Part shown: positions 1 to 8,174 of the stretch, piece by piece
How positions within the stretch are numbered: position 1 is the first letter of the stretch
Layout: each line of letters opens with the position of its first letter
The notes under the pieces: generated by a model
Seen by the model: the letters and a program-made list of their open reading frames with translations, nothing else
Database searches by the model: none
What the model was told of the DNA's origin: nothing
Translations under genes and position numbers: made by a program
NCBI RefSeq assembly: GCF_000425065.1
Contig: NZ_AULB01000008.1
Span: 310,001-374,000 of the forward strand
DNA from: Actinomadura rifamycini DSM 43936
Lineage (GTDB): Bacteria > Actinomycetota > Actinomycetes > Streptosporangiales > Streptosporangiaceae
DNA length: 64,000 nucleotides
Direction of reading: 5' to 3'

Positions 1-85
1 GGCGCCCCCGGCGCCGGAGGCCGGGCGGCTATGACGTCCGACACCCGAGTGTTCAGTAAGGCGCCACAGTCCATACCATGGACGC

Positions 86-1225
86 ATGGCCTCCGAGTTG
101 ACGACCGAGCAGGTGACCGCGGCGCTCGCCACGGTGAACGATCCTGAGATCCGTAAGCCCATCACCGAGCTCGACATGGTCAAGGGCGTCGAGATCGCGC
201 CGGACGGCGCGGTGAAGGTCGGCGTGTACCTGACCGTGGCCGGGTGCCCGATGAAGGACACCCTGACCAACAGCGTCACCGAGGCCGTGTCCCGGCTCGA
301 CGGCGTCACGTCCGTCCAGGTCGAACTGGACGTCATGAGCGAGGAGCAGCGCAAGGCGCTCCAGACGAAGCTGCGCGGCGGGGAGCCCGCCAAGGAGATC
401 CCGTTCGCCAAGCCGAACTCGCTGACCAAGGTGTACGCGGTCGCGAGCGGCAAGGGCGGCGTCGGCAAGTCGTCGGTGACGGTGAACCTGGCGGCGGCGC
501 TCGCGGCGCAGGGCCGCAAGGTCGGCGTCGTCGACGCCGACATCTACGGCCACTCGATCCCGCGGATGCTGGGCGTGCAGAACCCGCCCACCAAGGTCGA
601 GGACATGATCATGCCGCCGTCGTCGCACGACGTGAAGGTGATCTCGGTGGGGATGTTCACCGCCGGGAACCAGCCGGTCGTGTGGCGCGGGCCGATGCTG
701 CACCGGGCGCTGCAGCAGTTCCTCGCGGACGTCTACTGGGGCGACCTCGACGTCCTGCTGATGGACCTGCCCCCGGGCACCGGCGACATCGCGATCTCGG
801 TGGCGCAGCTGCTGCCGTCCGCGGAGATCCTCGTGGTGACGACGCCGCAGCAGGCGGCCGCCGAGGTCGCCGAGCGGGCGGGCGCGATCGCCGCGCAGAC
901 GCACCAGCAGGTCGTCGGCGTGATCGAGAACATGTCGTACCTGGCGTGCGCGCACTGCGGCGAGCGGCAGGACATCTTCGGGTCCGGCGGCGGCCAGACG
1001 GTCGCGGACGCGCTGACGCAGACGCTCGGCACCCGGGTGCCGCTGCTCGGCCAGGTGCAGATCGACCCGCGGCTGCGCGAGGGCGGCGACGAGGGCGTCC
1101 CGCTGGTGCTGTCCGACCCGGACGCCGGCGCCGCGAAGGAGCTGCGGACGATCGCCGACACGCTGGGCGGCCGCAGCCGCGGCCTCGCGGGGATGTCGCT
1201 CGGCATCTCCCCCAAGCGCCACTGA
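86..1225 (+). CDS. mrp: Mrp/NBP35-family iron-sulfur cluster carrier ATPase
   Basis: Cytosolic P-loop ATPase of the Mrp/ApbC family, which binds a 4Fe-4S cluster at a dimer interface and passes it to apoproteins. An N-terminal MIP18/DUF59 domain occupies about residues 5-85. The deviant Walker A motif SGKGGVGKSS lies at residues 121-130, followed by VDADIYGHSIPRMLG and a switch-like DLPPGTGD. The two metal-ligand cysteines of the family are C288 and C291 (CAHC). Length (379 aa) is normal for actinobacterial Mrp. It converges on tatB and is separated from it by a perfect hairpin terminator. Mrp close to tatB, htrA and sigE is also the mycobacterial arrangement. Family call is secure; the client proteins are unknown. 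Confidence 0.95.
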   Translation: MASELTTEQVTAALATVNDPEIRKPITELDMVKGVEIAPDGAVKVGVYLTVAGCPMKDTLTNSVTEAVSRLDGVTSVQVELDVMSEEQRKALQTKLRGGEPAKEIPFAKPNSLTKVYAVASGKGGVGKSSVTVNLAAALAAQGRKVGVVDADIYGHSIPRMLGVQNPPTKVEDMIMPPSSHDVKVISVGMFTAGNQPVVWRGPMLHRALQQFLADVYWGDLDVLLMDLPPGTGDIAISVAQLLPSAEILVVTTPQQAAAEVAERAGAIAAQTHQQVVGVIENMSYLACAHCGERQDIFGSGGGQTVADALTQTLGTRVPLLGQVQIDPRLREGGDEGVPLVLSDPDAGAAKELRTIADTLGGRSRGLAGMSLGISPKRH

Positions 1226-1230
1226 CGCAC

Positions 1231-1277
1231 GACGCGCGAAGGCCCCGTCCCTTCTCGGGACGGGGCCTTCGCGCGTC
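1231..1277. terminator. Bidirectional hairpin terminator between mrp and tatB
   Basis: A perfect 21-bp inverted repeat (arms 1231-1251 and 1257-1277, five-base loop TTCTC) lies 6 bp after the mrp stop and 22 bp before the tatB stop. It can serve both convergent genes. There is no long T-tract, which is usual in high-GC actinomycetes. Confidence 0.85.
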
Positions 1278-1298
1278 GGTGCGGCCGCGGGGGCGGCG

Positions 1299-1652
1299 TC
1301 AGGTGGCCTCGTTGTCGAACGGGGGGCGCTCGTCCCGGTCGAGTTCGCCCGCGGCCGTCGCGAAGGACGGCTCGTCGTCGAAGATCTTGCCGTTGGCGGC
1401 GGGCCGGTAGTCGTCGTCGTCCTCGAGCAGGTGCTTGCGGACGAACGTCTTGGGGTTCAGGTCGGCGATGTCGAAGTCCTTGAACTCCGGGCCGAGCCCT
1501 TCCTGCAGGTCGTTGCGCGCCGAGTTCGCCATCTGGCGCACCTGCCGCAGCATCCGCCCCGCCTGCCCGGCGACCTGGGGCAGCCTGTCTCCGAAGATGA
1601 CCAAAGCGAGGACGACGAGCACCGCCATCTCACCGAGTCCGACGTCGAACAA
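1299..1652 (-). CDS. tatB: Twin-arginine translocase subunit TatB
   Basis: Membrane subunit of the Tat export pathway, which recognises folded substrates with TatC. One N-terminal transmembrane helix (EMAVLVVLALVIFGDRLP) is followed by the amphipathic helix and a charged, disordered tail, as in TatB (117 aa). I place the start at a TTG at 1652: it gives the family N-terminus FDVGLGE and is preceded by GGAGG five bases upstream. The GTG at 1664 would add four residues and overlap that ribosome site. TatB beside htrA and sigE matches the mycobacterial order. Several Tat substrates (PhoX-like, cholesterol oxidase, multicopper oxidase) are encoded further along the window. Confidence 0.88.
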   Translation of the reverse strand: MFDVGLGEMAVLVVLALVIFGDRLPQVAGQAGRMLRQVRQMANSARNDLQEGLGPEFKDFDIADLNPKTFVRKHLLEDDDDYRPAANGKIFDDEPSFATAAGELDRDERPPFDNEAT

Positions 1653-1755
1653 ACCGTCCTCCACACGCCATGCCCAGGGGGACCGCCCCGCGCGGGACGG
1701 TCCCCCCAGCGTATCCCCAGCCCGGATGAACCGGACCTGAACATCCCCCCGGACG

Positions 1756-3606
1756 CTACGACGAGGCGGCCAGCGTCACCGTGACGGTGCTCTCGCGGCC
1801 GTCCCGCTCGTACGTCACCTTGACCTGGTCGCCGGGGGCGCGGCTGCGGATCTGCGCGATCAGGTCGGTGGCGTCCTGGATCGGCCGCCCGTCGACCTTG
1901 GTGATGACGTCGCCGGGCTTGATGCCCGCCTTGTCGGCCGGGCCGTTCGGGGTGACCGGCTGCTGGCCCTGGACCGGCTCGGGCAGGATCCGCGCGCCGC
2001 CCTGCTGGTAGCGCGGGTCGGGCAGGACGCCGAGCAGCGCCTGGCGGACCCGGCCGTTCGCGATGATCTCCTCGGCGATCCGCTTGCCCTGGTTGATCGG
2101 GATCGCGAAGCCGAGGCCGATGTTGCCGCCCTGCTGCTCGCCGCCCATCGTCTGGCCGCCGACGGTCGCGATCGCGGTGTTGATGCCGATCACGCGGCCC
2201 TTCATGTCGACCAGCGGGCCGCCCGAGTTGCCGGGGTTGATGGCCGCGTCGGTCTGGATGGCGTTGAGGTAGGACGACTCGCCGCCGCCCTCGTCGCCGA
2301 TCGGCACCGCGCGGTTGAGGGACGAGACGATGCCGGTGGTGACCGAGCCCTGCAGGCCGAGCGGCGAGCCGATCGCGATCACCGGGTCGCCGACGGCGAG
2401 GGCCGCGGAGTCGCCGAGCTGGAGCGCCTTGAGCTCGTGGTCGCCCTCCGGCTTGATCACCGCGATGTCGGTGCCGGGGTCGGTGCCCTTGATCGTGGCG
2501 GGCAGCGTCTTCTTGTCGTTGAACACGACCTCGATGCGCCCGCCGGAGCCGCCGCCCGACACGACGTGGTTGTTGGTGATGATGTAGCCGCCCTCGACGA
2601 TGAAGCCGGTGCCGCCGACCTCGCCCTGCGCGGACTGCACGCGGATCATCACGACGCTGGGCAGGACGCGGCTCGCGACGCCCGCCACCGAGTCCGGCGG
2701 CCGGTTCGGCGCGGCGCCGCCGGAGGAGGAGCCGCTGCCGCCGCCGAGGCTGACCGCGCCGTCGTCCCCGTCGGTCGCGATGACGCCGACGCCGGCGCCG
2801 ACCGCGCCCGCCACCAGCGCCACGATCAGCGCGATGACGGCGAGCAGCCCGAGGCCGGGGCCGGTGCGGGACGAGGGCGGCGGTGCGGGCACCGGCGCCC
2901 AGTTCGGCGGGCCGCCGAACCCGGCGGCCTGCGGGCCGCCGGGCGGCGGGCCCATCGGCGCGGGCGGCGGGCCGCCGGCCGGTCCGCCGGGGGGCGGGCC
3001 GGGCTGCCCGTGCTGCTGCGACGCCCAGCCGCCGGGCCCGTACATGCCGCCCGGCGAGGGCGGCGCCTGGTCGTAGGGGACGAACCCGGGGCGGGGGCGC
3101 CCGTCGGGGCCGTCCGGTGCGGGCGGCGGGTCGAGCGGCGCCGGCGGCGGCTGGTCGGGCGGCGCGTGCTTCTCGAGCGACGGCGGCGGGGGCACGTTCT
3201 GGGCGGAGCCCTCCTGGAGCGGGACCTCCTGCGGGCCGGGCACCCCAGCGTCCTGCGCCGGGATGTCCTCGGCGGTCTCGCCGAACGGGCCGTCCGGCGG
3301 CGCGAAGCCGCTCTGCGCGCCGCCCGCGACCAGGCGGTCGCCGTCGGAGGCCCCGGCCGGATCCGGCCGTTCCGCCGGGTCGGCGCCGAACGGCTCGGCG
3401 TCGTCGCCGGGCTCCTCCCCGCGCCGGCCGGCCGCGGCCGCGCCGGCCGCCGCGCCGGACGCGTCGTCGCCCGGGCCGGCGGGGAACTCCTGGTCGGTCA
3501 CCGTCTCGGGAGGAGCCGCCGCCTCCTGCCGTCCCGGGTCTCCCGCGGGGACGGCGTCATCGTCCTCCGTGGAAGCCCGGAACGGCCCGCGGTTGTCTTC
3601 CGTCAT
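1756..3606 (-). CDS. htrA: Membrane-anchored HtrA/DegP-type serine protease with PDZ domain
   Basis: Envelope quality-control protease of family S1C. The N-terminal ~250 residues are acidic then Pro/Gly-rich and cytoplasmic. A single transmembrane helix (LGLLAVIALIVALVAGAVG) leads to an extracytoplasmic trypsin-fold domain. The catalytic triad is visible as TNNHVV (His), GTDIAVIK (Asp) and NPGNSGGPL (Ser). A PDZ domain follows (PADKAGIKPGDVITKVDG). I chose the ATG at 3606 because AGGAG lies 8 bases upstream; the in-frame ATG at 3612 sits almost on that site. It lies downstream of the sigE-anti-sigma-RseB-like genes and is probably part of the sigE stress response, as in mycobacteria. Confidence 0.93.
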   Translation of the reverse strand: MTEDNRGPFRASTEDDDAVPAGDPGRQEAAAPPETVTDQEFPAGPGDDASGAAAGAAAAGRRGEEPGDDAEPFGADPAERPDPAGASDGDRLVAGGAQSGFAPPDGPFGETAEDIPAQDAGVPGPQEVPLQEGSAQNVPPPPSLEKHAPPDQPPPAPLDPPPAPDGPDGRPRPGFVPYDQAPPSPGGMYGPGGWASQQHGQPGPPPGGPAGGPPPAPMGPPPGGPQAAGFGGPPNWAPVPAPPPSSRTGPGLGLLAVIALIVALVAGAVGAGVGVIATDGDDGAVSLGGGSGSSSGGAAPNRPPDSVAGVASRVLPSVVMIRVQSAQGEVGGTGFIVEGGYIITNNHVVSGGGSGGRIEVVFNDKKTLPATIKGTDPGTDIAVIKPEGDHELKALQLGDSAALAVGDPVIAIGSPLGLQGSVTTGIVSSLNRAVPIGDEGGGESSYLNAIQTDAAINPGNSGGPLVDMKGRVIGINTAIATVGGQTMGGEQQGGNIGLGFAIPINQGKRIAEEIIANGRVRQALLGVLPDPRYQQGGARILPEPVQGQQPVTPNGPADKAGIKPGDVITKVDGRPIQDATDLIAQIRSRAPGDQVKVTYERDGRESTVTVTLAASS

Positions 3607-3617
3607 CCCCATCTCTC

Positions 3618-3650
3618 CTACCGAGCATGGTCCTCGTCATCCGTGCTCAT
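3618..3650 (-). other. Possible 10-codon leader ORF ahead of htrA
   Basis: An ATG at 3650 opens a ten-residue reading frame (MSTDDEDHAR) whose TAG stop overlaps the AGGAG ribosome site of htrA. The position would allow translational coupling or ribosome-dependent control. There is no conservation evidence, and chance is quite possible. Confidence 0.2.
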
Positions 3651-3784
3651 GCTGCCCCGTGAGGCATGTGGCGAGCGTAAACCGCGCGCCGCGCCGAGCG
3701 GCGCCGCCCGTCCGGTGCCCCCAAGGCTATCCATCGATCGCGCCGGCCCCGGACCGGCGGTCGCGCCGGGGCTCCCGGCGGGGG

Positions 3785-4942
3785 TCAGTCGAAGGGGTTG
3801 ACGGCGCTCGCGAGCCGGCGGGCGCCGCGCCCGACCCGCGCCCACGCGGAGTCGGACCCGCCGGGGAGTTCGCGGGCGACGGTCTCGGCGGTGGCGGCCG
3901 GACCGTCGGTCAGCACGGTGTAGACGAACCCGTCGCCGGCGGAGACCGCCCAGCGGCGCAGCTGAGCGCGCTGGAAGACGGTGCGGCCGCGGCTGCGGCT
4001 CTTCCGCCAGCCGCGCATGCGGCTCTCGTCGAGGGCGCCGCGCTGCACGAACACCGACACGGCGGCGAGGCCGTCGGAGTAGCCGAGGTGGAGGGCGCCG
4101 CCGCTGCGGCGGACGTCGTGCAGGGTGAGGCCGCCGGGCAGCAGGGCGGGGATCGGCCAGCCCGCGGCGCGCAGGTCGTCGAGGGCGTCGTCGGCGACGG
4201 GATCCCCGGCGCCGGCGCCGTCGCCGTCGTCGTCGGTGGCCGCGGGTTCCCGCGTGGCCTCGCCGATGCTGCTGCCGCGGCGGCTGAGCGGGCGCGCCGC
4301 GGTGTCCGTCCCGCCGGAGGTCCCGGTGCCGGCGTCGCCGGACGGCGCGGCGCCGGCGGACGGGTCGCGGACGGTGAAGCTGATCTCGGTGAAGCCGGTG
4401 GAGACGACGGCCCGCCCGGACGCGTCGACGAGTTCGCGGTGCAGCATCAGGCCGGTCTCGGCGTCGAGCCAGAAGCGTCCGGCGACGGTGCCGTCGGCGC
4501 GGCGGGCCTCGACGACGCGGGCGGCGCGGCCGCACCGGGCGCCGTCCCCGGCCCGCACGACCGTGTAGTTGCGGGTGAGGAGTTCGAGGGTCTCGGAGGT
4601 GAACCCGGTGGTCTCGCCCGCGGTCGACTCGGGGCGGTAGCCGGACGTGCCGGACGCCGACGTGTAGCGGATGCCCTCGCCGGGCCGGTGCACGACCGTC
4701 ACGCGGGACGTCGCCGCGCGGTCGCGGGACCGGGTCGTCAGGATCCGCAGGCCCTCGTAGGGGACGCGGCGGGCGGCGTCGGCGGCGGCGCGCAGCAGGC
4801 CGACGGCGGCCGGGTCGCTGCGGACGCGGCGGGCCGACACCGGGTCGCCGGTGAGGGCGACGACCAGCGCGAGCGCCCCCGCGATCCCGCCCGTGACGAC
4901 GGCGCGGCGCCGCCGGCGCGCCGCGCTGGACGCGGCGGTCAC
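3785..4942 (-). CDS. RseB/MucB-like sigma-E regulatory protein (LolA-fold)
   Basis: Likely extracytoplasmic regulator of the neighbouring anti-sigma factor. An Arg-rich start is followed by one transmembrane or signal segment (AVVTGGIAGALALVVALTG), then a domain resembling the RseB/LolA fold (RRVPYEGLRILTTRSR, then RFWLDAETGLMLHRE, GFTEISF). A disordered linker leads to a C-terminal domain (LPGGLTLHDVR ... GDGFVYTVLTDGP) typical of MucB/RseB proteins. It starts at a GTG whose TGA overlaps the anti-sigma stop (4939-4942), so the two are translationally coupled. Mycobacterial sigE loci lack this gene between rseA and htrA. Family assignment is by pattern, 385 aa. Confidence 0.75.
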   Translation of the reverse strand: MTAASSAARRRRRAVVTGGIAGALALVVALTGDPVSARRVRSDPAAVGLLRAAADAARRVPYEGLRILTTRSRDRAATSRVTVVHRPGEGIRYTSASGTSGYRPESTAGETTGFTSETLELLTRNYTVVRAGDGARCGRAARVVEARRADGTVAGRFWLDAETGLMLHRELVDASGRAVVSTGFTEISFTVRDPSAGAAPSGDAGTGTSGGTDTAARPLSRRGSSIGEATREPAATDDDGDGAGAGDPVADDALDDLRAAGWPIPALLPGGLTLHDVRRSGGALHLGYSDGLAAVSVFVQRGALDESRMRGWRKSRSRGRTVFQRAQLRRWAVSAGDGFVYTVLTDGPAATAETVARELPGGSDSAWARVGRGARRLASAVNPFD

Positions 4943-5757
4943 GGCCCCGCGGGGACCGGGACGGACGCGACCGGGGACGCGATCGGCCCGGCGCCCGGAG
5001 CGGGGCCGCCGGAGGCGTCCGCGCCCGGTGCCGCGCCGGCCGACGGCGTCGGGCCGGTCCGGCCGAGCGGCCGCGGGTCGGTGCCGGTGGTGACCGGCGC
5101 GTCTCCGGAGGTCATCGCGTGCTCGATCGCGAACCGGTCGAACTCGGGGGTGACCGCGGGCCCGGACCGGCCGCCGCCCGCCGCGTACGAGGCGGTGCCG
5201 AGGCCGAGGACGAGGGTCGCCGCGCCCATCGCCAGCAAGCGGCGGCGGGGGTGGGCGAGGGCGGCGCCGTGCCCGGCGGGACGCGTGTCGCGCGGGGCCG
5301 CGAACGCCGCCGCGCGGACCGGACGGGACGGACGGGACGGGCGGCCGGATGATCGGCGCGGACGCGCGGAGCGTCCCCGCGCCGCGGCGGGCTCGCCGTG
5401 CGGGCCGGGCTCGCCGGGCCGTCCGGGGAACGCGAACCGGTCCGGAGCCCCGGACGGGCGGGACGGATCGGGCGGATCGAGCGGGCTGGGCGAGGTCACG
5501 GAAGGGTCGTCCGGCTCGCCGGGAGCGGGCGCGCCCAGGGCGCGGAGCCGGGTGAGGAAGTCGTCGCTCGGAAGGTCGTCGGCGCCGGGCTCGGGCGCTC
5601 CCCCGAGCCCGCGCAGGCGCCCCTTGAGGCTGCGCAGGGTGGCGGCCTCCGCCCGGCAGCGGGCGCACACCGCGAGATGGGCGTGGGCCCGCTCGCGCTC
5701 GTCGTGGCCCAGCTCACCGTCGACCAGGGCGGTCAGACGTTCCCCCAGACAACTCAC
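4939..5757 (-). CDS. Zinc-finger anti-sigma factor for SigE
   Basis: Probable cognate inhibitor of the ECF sigma factor encoded 58 bp upstream. The N-terminal anti-sigma domain carries the ZAS motif HLAVCARC (His-x3-Cys-x2-Cys) that binds zinc and the sigma factor. A long Pro/Gly-rich linker precedes one transmembrane helix near residues 180-200 (LLAMGAATLVLGLGTASYAAGG) and a short external tail. The GTG start at 5757 has GGGAG four bases upstream. Equivalent in position to mycobacterial RseA. The 4-bp overlap with the next gene suggests that an RseB-like partner reads envelope stress for it. Confidence 0.88.
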   Translation of the reverse strand: MSCLGERLTALVDGELGHDERERAHAHLAVCARCRAEAATLRSLKGRLRGLGGAPEPGADDLPSDDFLTRLRALGAPAPGEPDDPSVTSPSPLDPPDPSRPSGAPDRFAFPGRPGEPGPHGEPAAARGRSARPRRSSGRPSRPSRPVRAAAFAAPRDTRPAGHGAALAHPRRRLLAMGAATLVLGLGTASYAAGGGRSGPAVTPEFDRFAIEHAMTSGDAPVTTGTDPRPLGRTGPTPSAGAAPGADASGGPAPGAGPIASPVASVPVPAGP

Positions 5758-5815
5758 GCGGCTCCCTCGTCGTTCTTTCAGGTCGTGCGCGGCGCGCCTC
5801 CGCGCGCCGGTTCGT

Positions 5816-6637
5816 TTACGCGTCCTCCGGCCGGTACTCCGCCGCGGTGGCGCCCCCGTGCGCCCCCGTGTCCGGCGCGGCCGCGGCGGCGCCCGCCGCG
5901 GACGCCCCCGCGTGCGCGACGGCGCCGCCCGCCGGGGCGGACGCCTCGGCGCCCGTCCCGGCGCCGGCCCCGATGTCGACCGCGGCGGCCACCGGGAACC
6001 GCTCGTTCCTGGTGCCGGGCCTGCGGCGGGTCGGCGCCCGGTGGTCGAGCGCCTCGCGGAGCTGCGCGCGGCCCCGGTGGATCCGGCTGCGGACGGTGCC
6101 GAGCTTCACCCCGAGGGTGGCGGAGATCTCCTCGTAGGACAGGCCCTCGATGTCGCAGAGCACGACGGCGGCGCGGTACTCGGGCGCGAGGGCGTCGAGG
6201 GCGGCCTGGACGTCGGCGTCGAAGTTGGTGTCGTCGTACACCTGCGCCGGGGTCGGCTCGCGGCCCTGGATGCGCTCGGCGGCGTCGTCGGCGAGGCCCT
6301 CGAACCGGATCCGCTGCTTGCGCCGCGCCTGGTCGAGGAACAGGTTCGTGGTGATGCGGTGCAGCCAGCCCTCGAACGTGCCGGGCGTGTAGTTCGCCAG
6401 GGACCGGAACACGCGGACGAAGACCTCCTGCGTGAGGTCTTCGGCGTCGTGCTGGTTGCCGGTCAGCCGGTAGGCGAGCCGGTACACGCGGCCGGAGTGC
6501 TCGCGGACGACCTCGTCCCAGGACGGCGGCGCCCACTCGGCCTCGGGGGCGTTCTCTCGGGTGCGGGCGGCGCTGTTGAGCCCCTGCCTGGCGCCGACGC
6601 CCACAGCGCTTCGGAAACTGAGTGCTGCGACTCCCAT
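5816..6637 (-). CDS. sigE: ECF RNA polymerase sigma factor SigE
   Basis: Group 4 (ECF) sigma factor for envelope stress. Sigma region 2 is plain ([37 protein letters not shown]); region 4 has the helix-turn-helix ([20 protein letters not shown]). An Ala/Gly-rich C-terminal tail of about 70 residues is unusual and probably disordered. I favour the ATG at 6637 because GAGAGGAA precedes it. An upstream in-frame ATG at 6748 would add 37 residues but has no ribosome site. Multiple starts are also known for mycobacterial SigE. A matching ECF promoter lies at 6774-6800, so the gene is probably autoregulated. Confidence 0.92.
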   Translation of the reverse strand: MGVAALSFRSAVGVGARQGLNSAARTRENAPEAEWAPPSWDEVVREHSGRVYRLAYRLTGNQHDAEDLTQEVFVRVFRSLANYTPGTFEGWLHRITTNLFLDQARRKQRIRFEGLADDAAERIQGREPTPAQVYDDTNFDADVQAALDALAPEYRAAVVLCDIEGLSYEEISATLGVKLGTVRSRIHRGRAQLREALDHRAPTRRRPGTRNERFPVAAAVDIGAGAGTGAEASAPAGGAVAHAGASAAGAAAAAPDTGAHGGATAAEYRPEDA

Positions 6638-6773
6638 GGTGCCGGGCTGTTCCTCTCTGATGTCACCCAAGACGTCGTCTTGGAACGGCACGCTCTCGCC
6701 GGGGCTGGGGCGGCTGTGCGCCGGTTCGACGGCTGTTCTCCCGTCCATCAGGGTGGACGCTTTCGCTGGTTAC

Positions 6774-6800
6774 AACGCGCTGAAACGCCAGTTGGTTCCC
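6774..6800 (-). promoter_or_regulatory. ECF (SigE-type) promoter for sigE
   Basis: On the minus strand the sequence reads GGGAACC, 16 bases, then CGTT. This fits the GGGAACY-N15/16-CGTT pattern known for actinobacterial SigE. It sits about 25 bases before the upstream ATG and 137 bases before the preferred start, and so would make sigE autoregulatory. Confidence 0.6.
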
Positions 6801-6846
6801 TGTCAGCGATATGGTCTTTCCAGCATGAGCCAGGCGGGGGTCCCGC

Positions 6847-6861
6847 GAGGAGGCAGCCATC
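6847..6861 (+). promoter_or_regulatory. Strong ribosome site five bases before an in-frame ATC
   Basis: GAGGAGG (6847-6853) is followed by five bases and then ATC (6859), in frame with the O-methyltransferase. No ATG, GTG or TTG lies at a workable distance. This either marks an AUC initiation codon or a base error in the sequence. Confidence 0.45.
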
Positions 6862-6888
6862 GACGCCATTCAGGCCACCCTGGCCTAC

Positions 6889-7491
6889 GTGGAGGATTTC
6901 CACCCCGAGGACGAGCCGCTCCGGGACGCCCGGCGGCGCGGGGAGGAGGTCGGCGCGCAGCCGATCGGTGCCGCCGGCGGTGCGGCGCTGCGCTTCCTGG
7001 CGACCCTGATCGGCGCCCGGAACGTCGTCGAGGTCGGTTCCGGCTGCGGCGTGTCCGGCGTCTACCTGATGCGCGGGATGCCGCCGGACGCGGTGCTGAC
7101 GAGCGTGGACATCGAGCCCGAGAACCAGCGGCTGGCGAAGCAGGCGTACCGGGAGGCGGGGCTCGGCGCGTTCCGCACCCGCATGATCAGCGGCCCGGCG
7201 CTGGAGGTGCTGCCGCGGCTCACCGACGGCGGCTACGACATGGTGTTCTGCGACGCGGTGAAGCAGGAGTACCCCGACTACCTGACGGCGGCGCTGCGGC
7301 TGCTGCGGCCGGGCGGCGTCGTCGCGTTCGACAACGCGCTGTGGCACCACCGGGTGGCCGACGCGCAGGTCCGCGACCCCGTCACGGAGGCGATCCGGGA
7401 CGTGCACCGGTCGATCGCCGACGACGAGCGGCTCGTGCCGCTGCTGCTGCCGGTGGGCGACGGCCTGCTCTGCGCCGTCAAGCGCGGCTGA
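6889..7491 (+). CDS. SAM-dependent O-methyltransferase (Rv1220c-like)
   Basis: Class I methyltransferase of the O-methyltransferase/CaiE-like group that sits divergently beside sigE in mycobacteria (Rv1220c) and streptomycetes. The SAM site VVEVGSGCGVSGVYLMRGM and acidic loop TSVDIEPENQRLA are clear; later motifs are YDMVFCDAV and LLRPGGVVAFDNA. The GTG at 6889 is the first standard start in frame, but it lacks a ribosome site and trims a helix seen in homologues. The reading frame continues upstream to codon 6829 with coding-like bias; AGGAGG points to ATC at 6859. A one-base loss in the G5 run at 6836-6840 would instead join it to the ATG at 6825. Substrate unknown. Confidence 0.85.
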   Translation: MEDFHPEDEPLRDARRRGEEVGAQPIGAAGGAALRFLATLIGARNVVEVGSGCGVSGVYLMRGMPPDAVLTSVDIEPENQRLAKQAYREAGLGAFRTRMISGPALEVLPRLTDGGYDMVFCDAVKQEYPDYLTAALRLLRPGGVVAFDNALWHHRVADAQVRDPVTEAIRDVHRSIADDERLVPLLLPVGDGLLCAVKRG

Positions 7492-7496
7492 CCGCC

Positions 7497-8147
7497 GTGG
7501 ACGGCACGGACGCCGGGCCCGGCCCCCGGAGCGAGACCGCACCCCCTGCCGAGACCGCCGCGGACGTGTTCGCCGTCCGCGACCGGATCGGGTGGCGGGG
7601 CGTGTGGCGGGCGCTGGCGCTGCTGATCCTGTTCCTCGCGTCGGTGGGCTTCGCCTCCGGCGGGGTGGTGCGCGGCCTCGGCCTCGGGAGCGCGGTGTTC
7701 GTCGTGCTCGGCGCCGCCGGGGTCGTCCTGTTCGGGTGGGGGCTGCTGGTGGCGGTCGGGGAGCTGGCCGCGCGGCGCCCCGTCCTGGAGTTCGACGCGG
7801 AGGGCGTGCGGCGCCCGGCGCGCTGGCCGCTGCCGAAGCGGGCCGCGCGGACCCTGCCGTGGGACGACGTCGCGGCGATGGCGGCGATCCGGCGCGGGGT
7901 GACGGGGGCGCGCGGCGGCGTCCGCGACCACTTGGTGTTCCTGCCGACGCCGGAGCTGGCGGAGCTCGCGCGGACGGCCGAGCGCCCGGCGCTCGTGGCG
8001 CTGACGCTGCGGGACGTCCCGGAGACGGCCGCCGCGGAACCGTGGGCGTTCCCGGTGGAGCCGGGCTGGGACGCGTCCCTGCCCGAGGTCGTCAAGCAGG
8101 CGCGGCGCCGCCGGAAGGTCCCGGTGATCGACCGCCGCGCGAAGTGA
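7497..8147 (+). CDS. Two-helix membrane protein with PH-like cytosolic domain
   Basis: 216 aa hypothetical membrane protein. Two transmembrane segments (about residues 37-57 and 62-90) are followed by a soluble domain (LEFDAEGVRRP ... TLPWDDVAAM) with the strand pattern of small bacterial PH-like domains often found after paired helices. The GTG start lies five bases after the methyltransferase stop, so both are probably co-transcribed. Function unknown; nothing in the sequence suggests an enzyme. Confidence 0.7.
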   Translation: MDGTDAGPGPRSETAPPAETAADVFAVRDRIGWRGVWRALALLILFLASVGFASGGVVRGLGLGSAVFVVLGAAGVVLFGWGLLVAVGELAARRPVLEFDAEGVRRPARWPLPKRAARTLPWDDVAAMAAIRRGVTGARGGVRDHLVFLPTPELAELARTAERPALVALTLRDVPETAAAEPWAFPVEPGWDASLPEVVKQARRRRKVPVIDRRAK

Positions 8148-8174
8148 CGCGGCGGCCGACCGGCCCGGGGGGCG

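Noticed and set aside
53..1222. Long open frames antisense to mrp and many similar long antisense or offset frames (for example 3263-7009 plus strand, 58018-61698 minus strand)
   Set aside because: They are shadows of real genes in very high-GC DNA: Arg/Ala/Gly-rich translations without motifs, and codon position bias fits the opposite or other frame.
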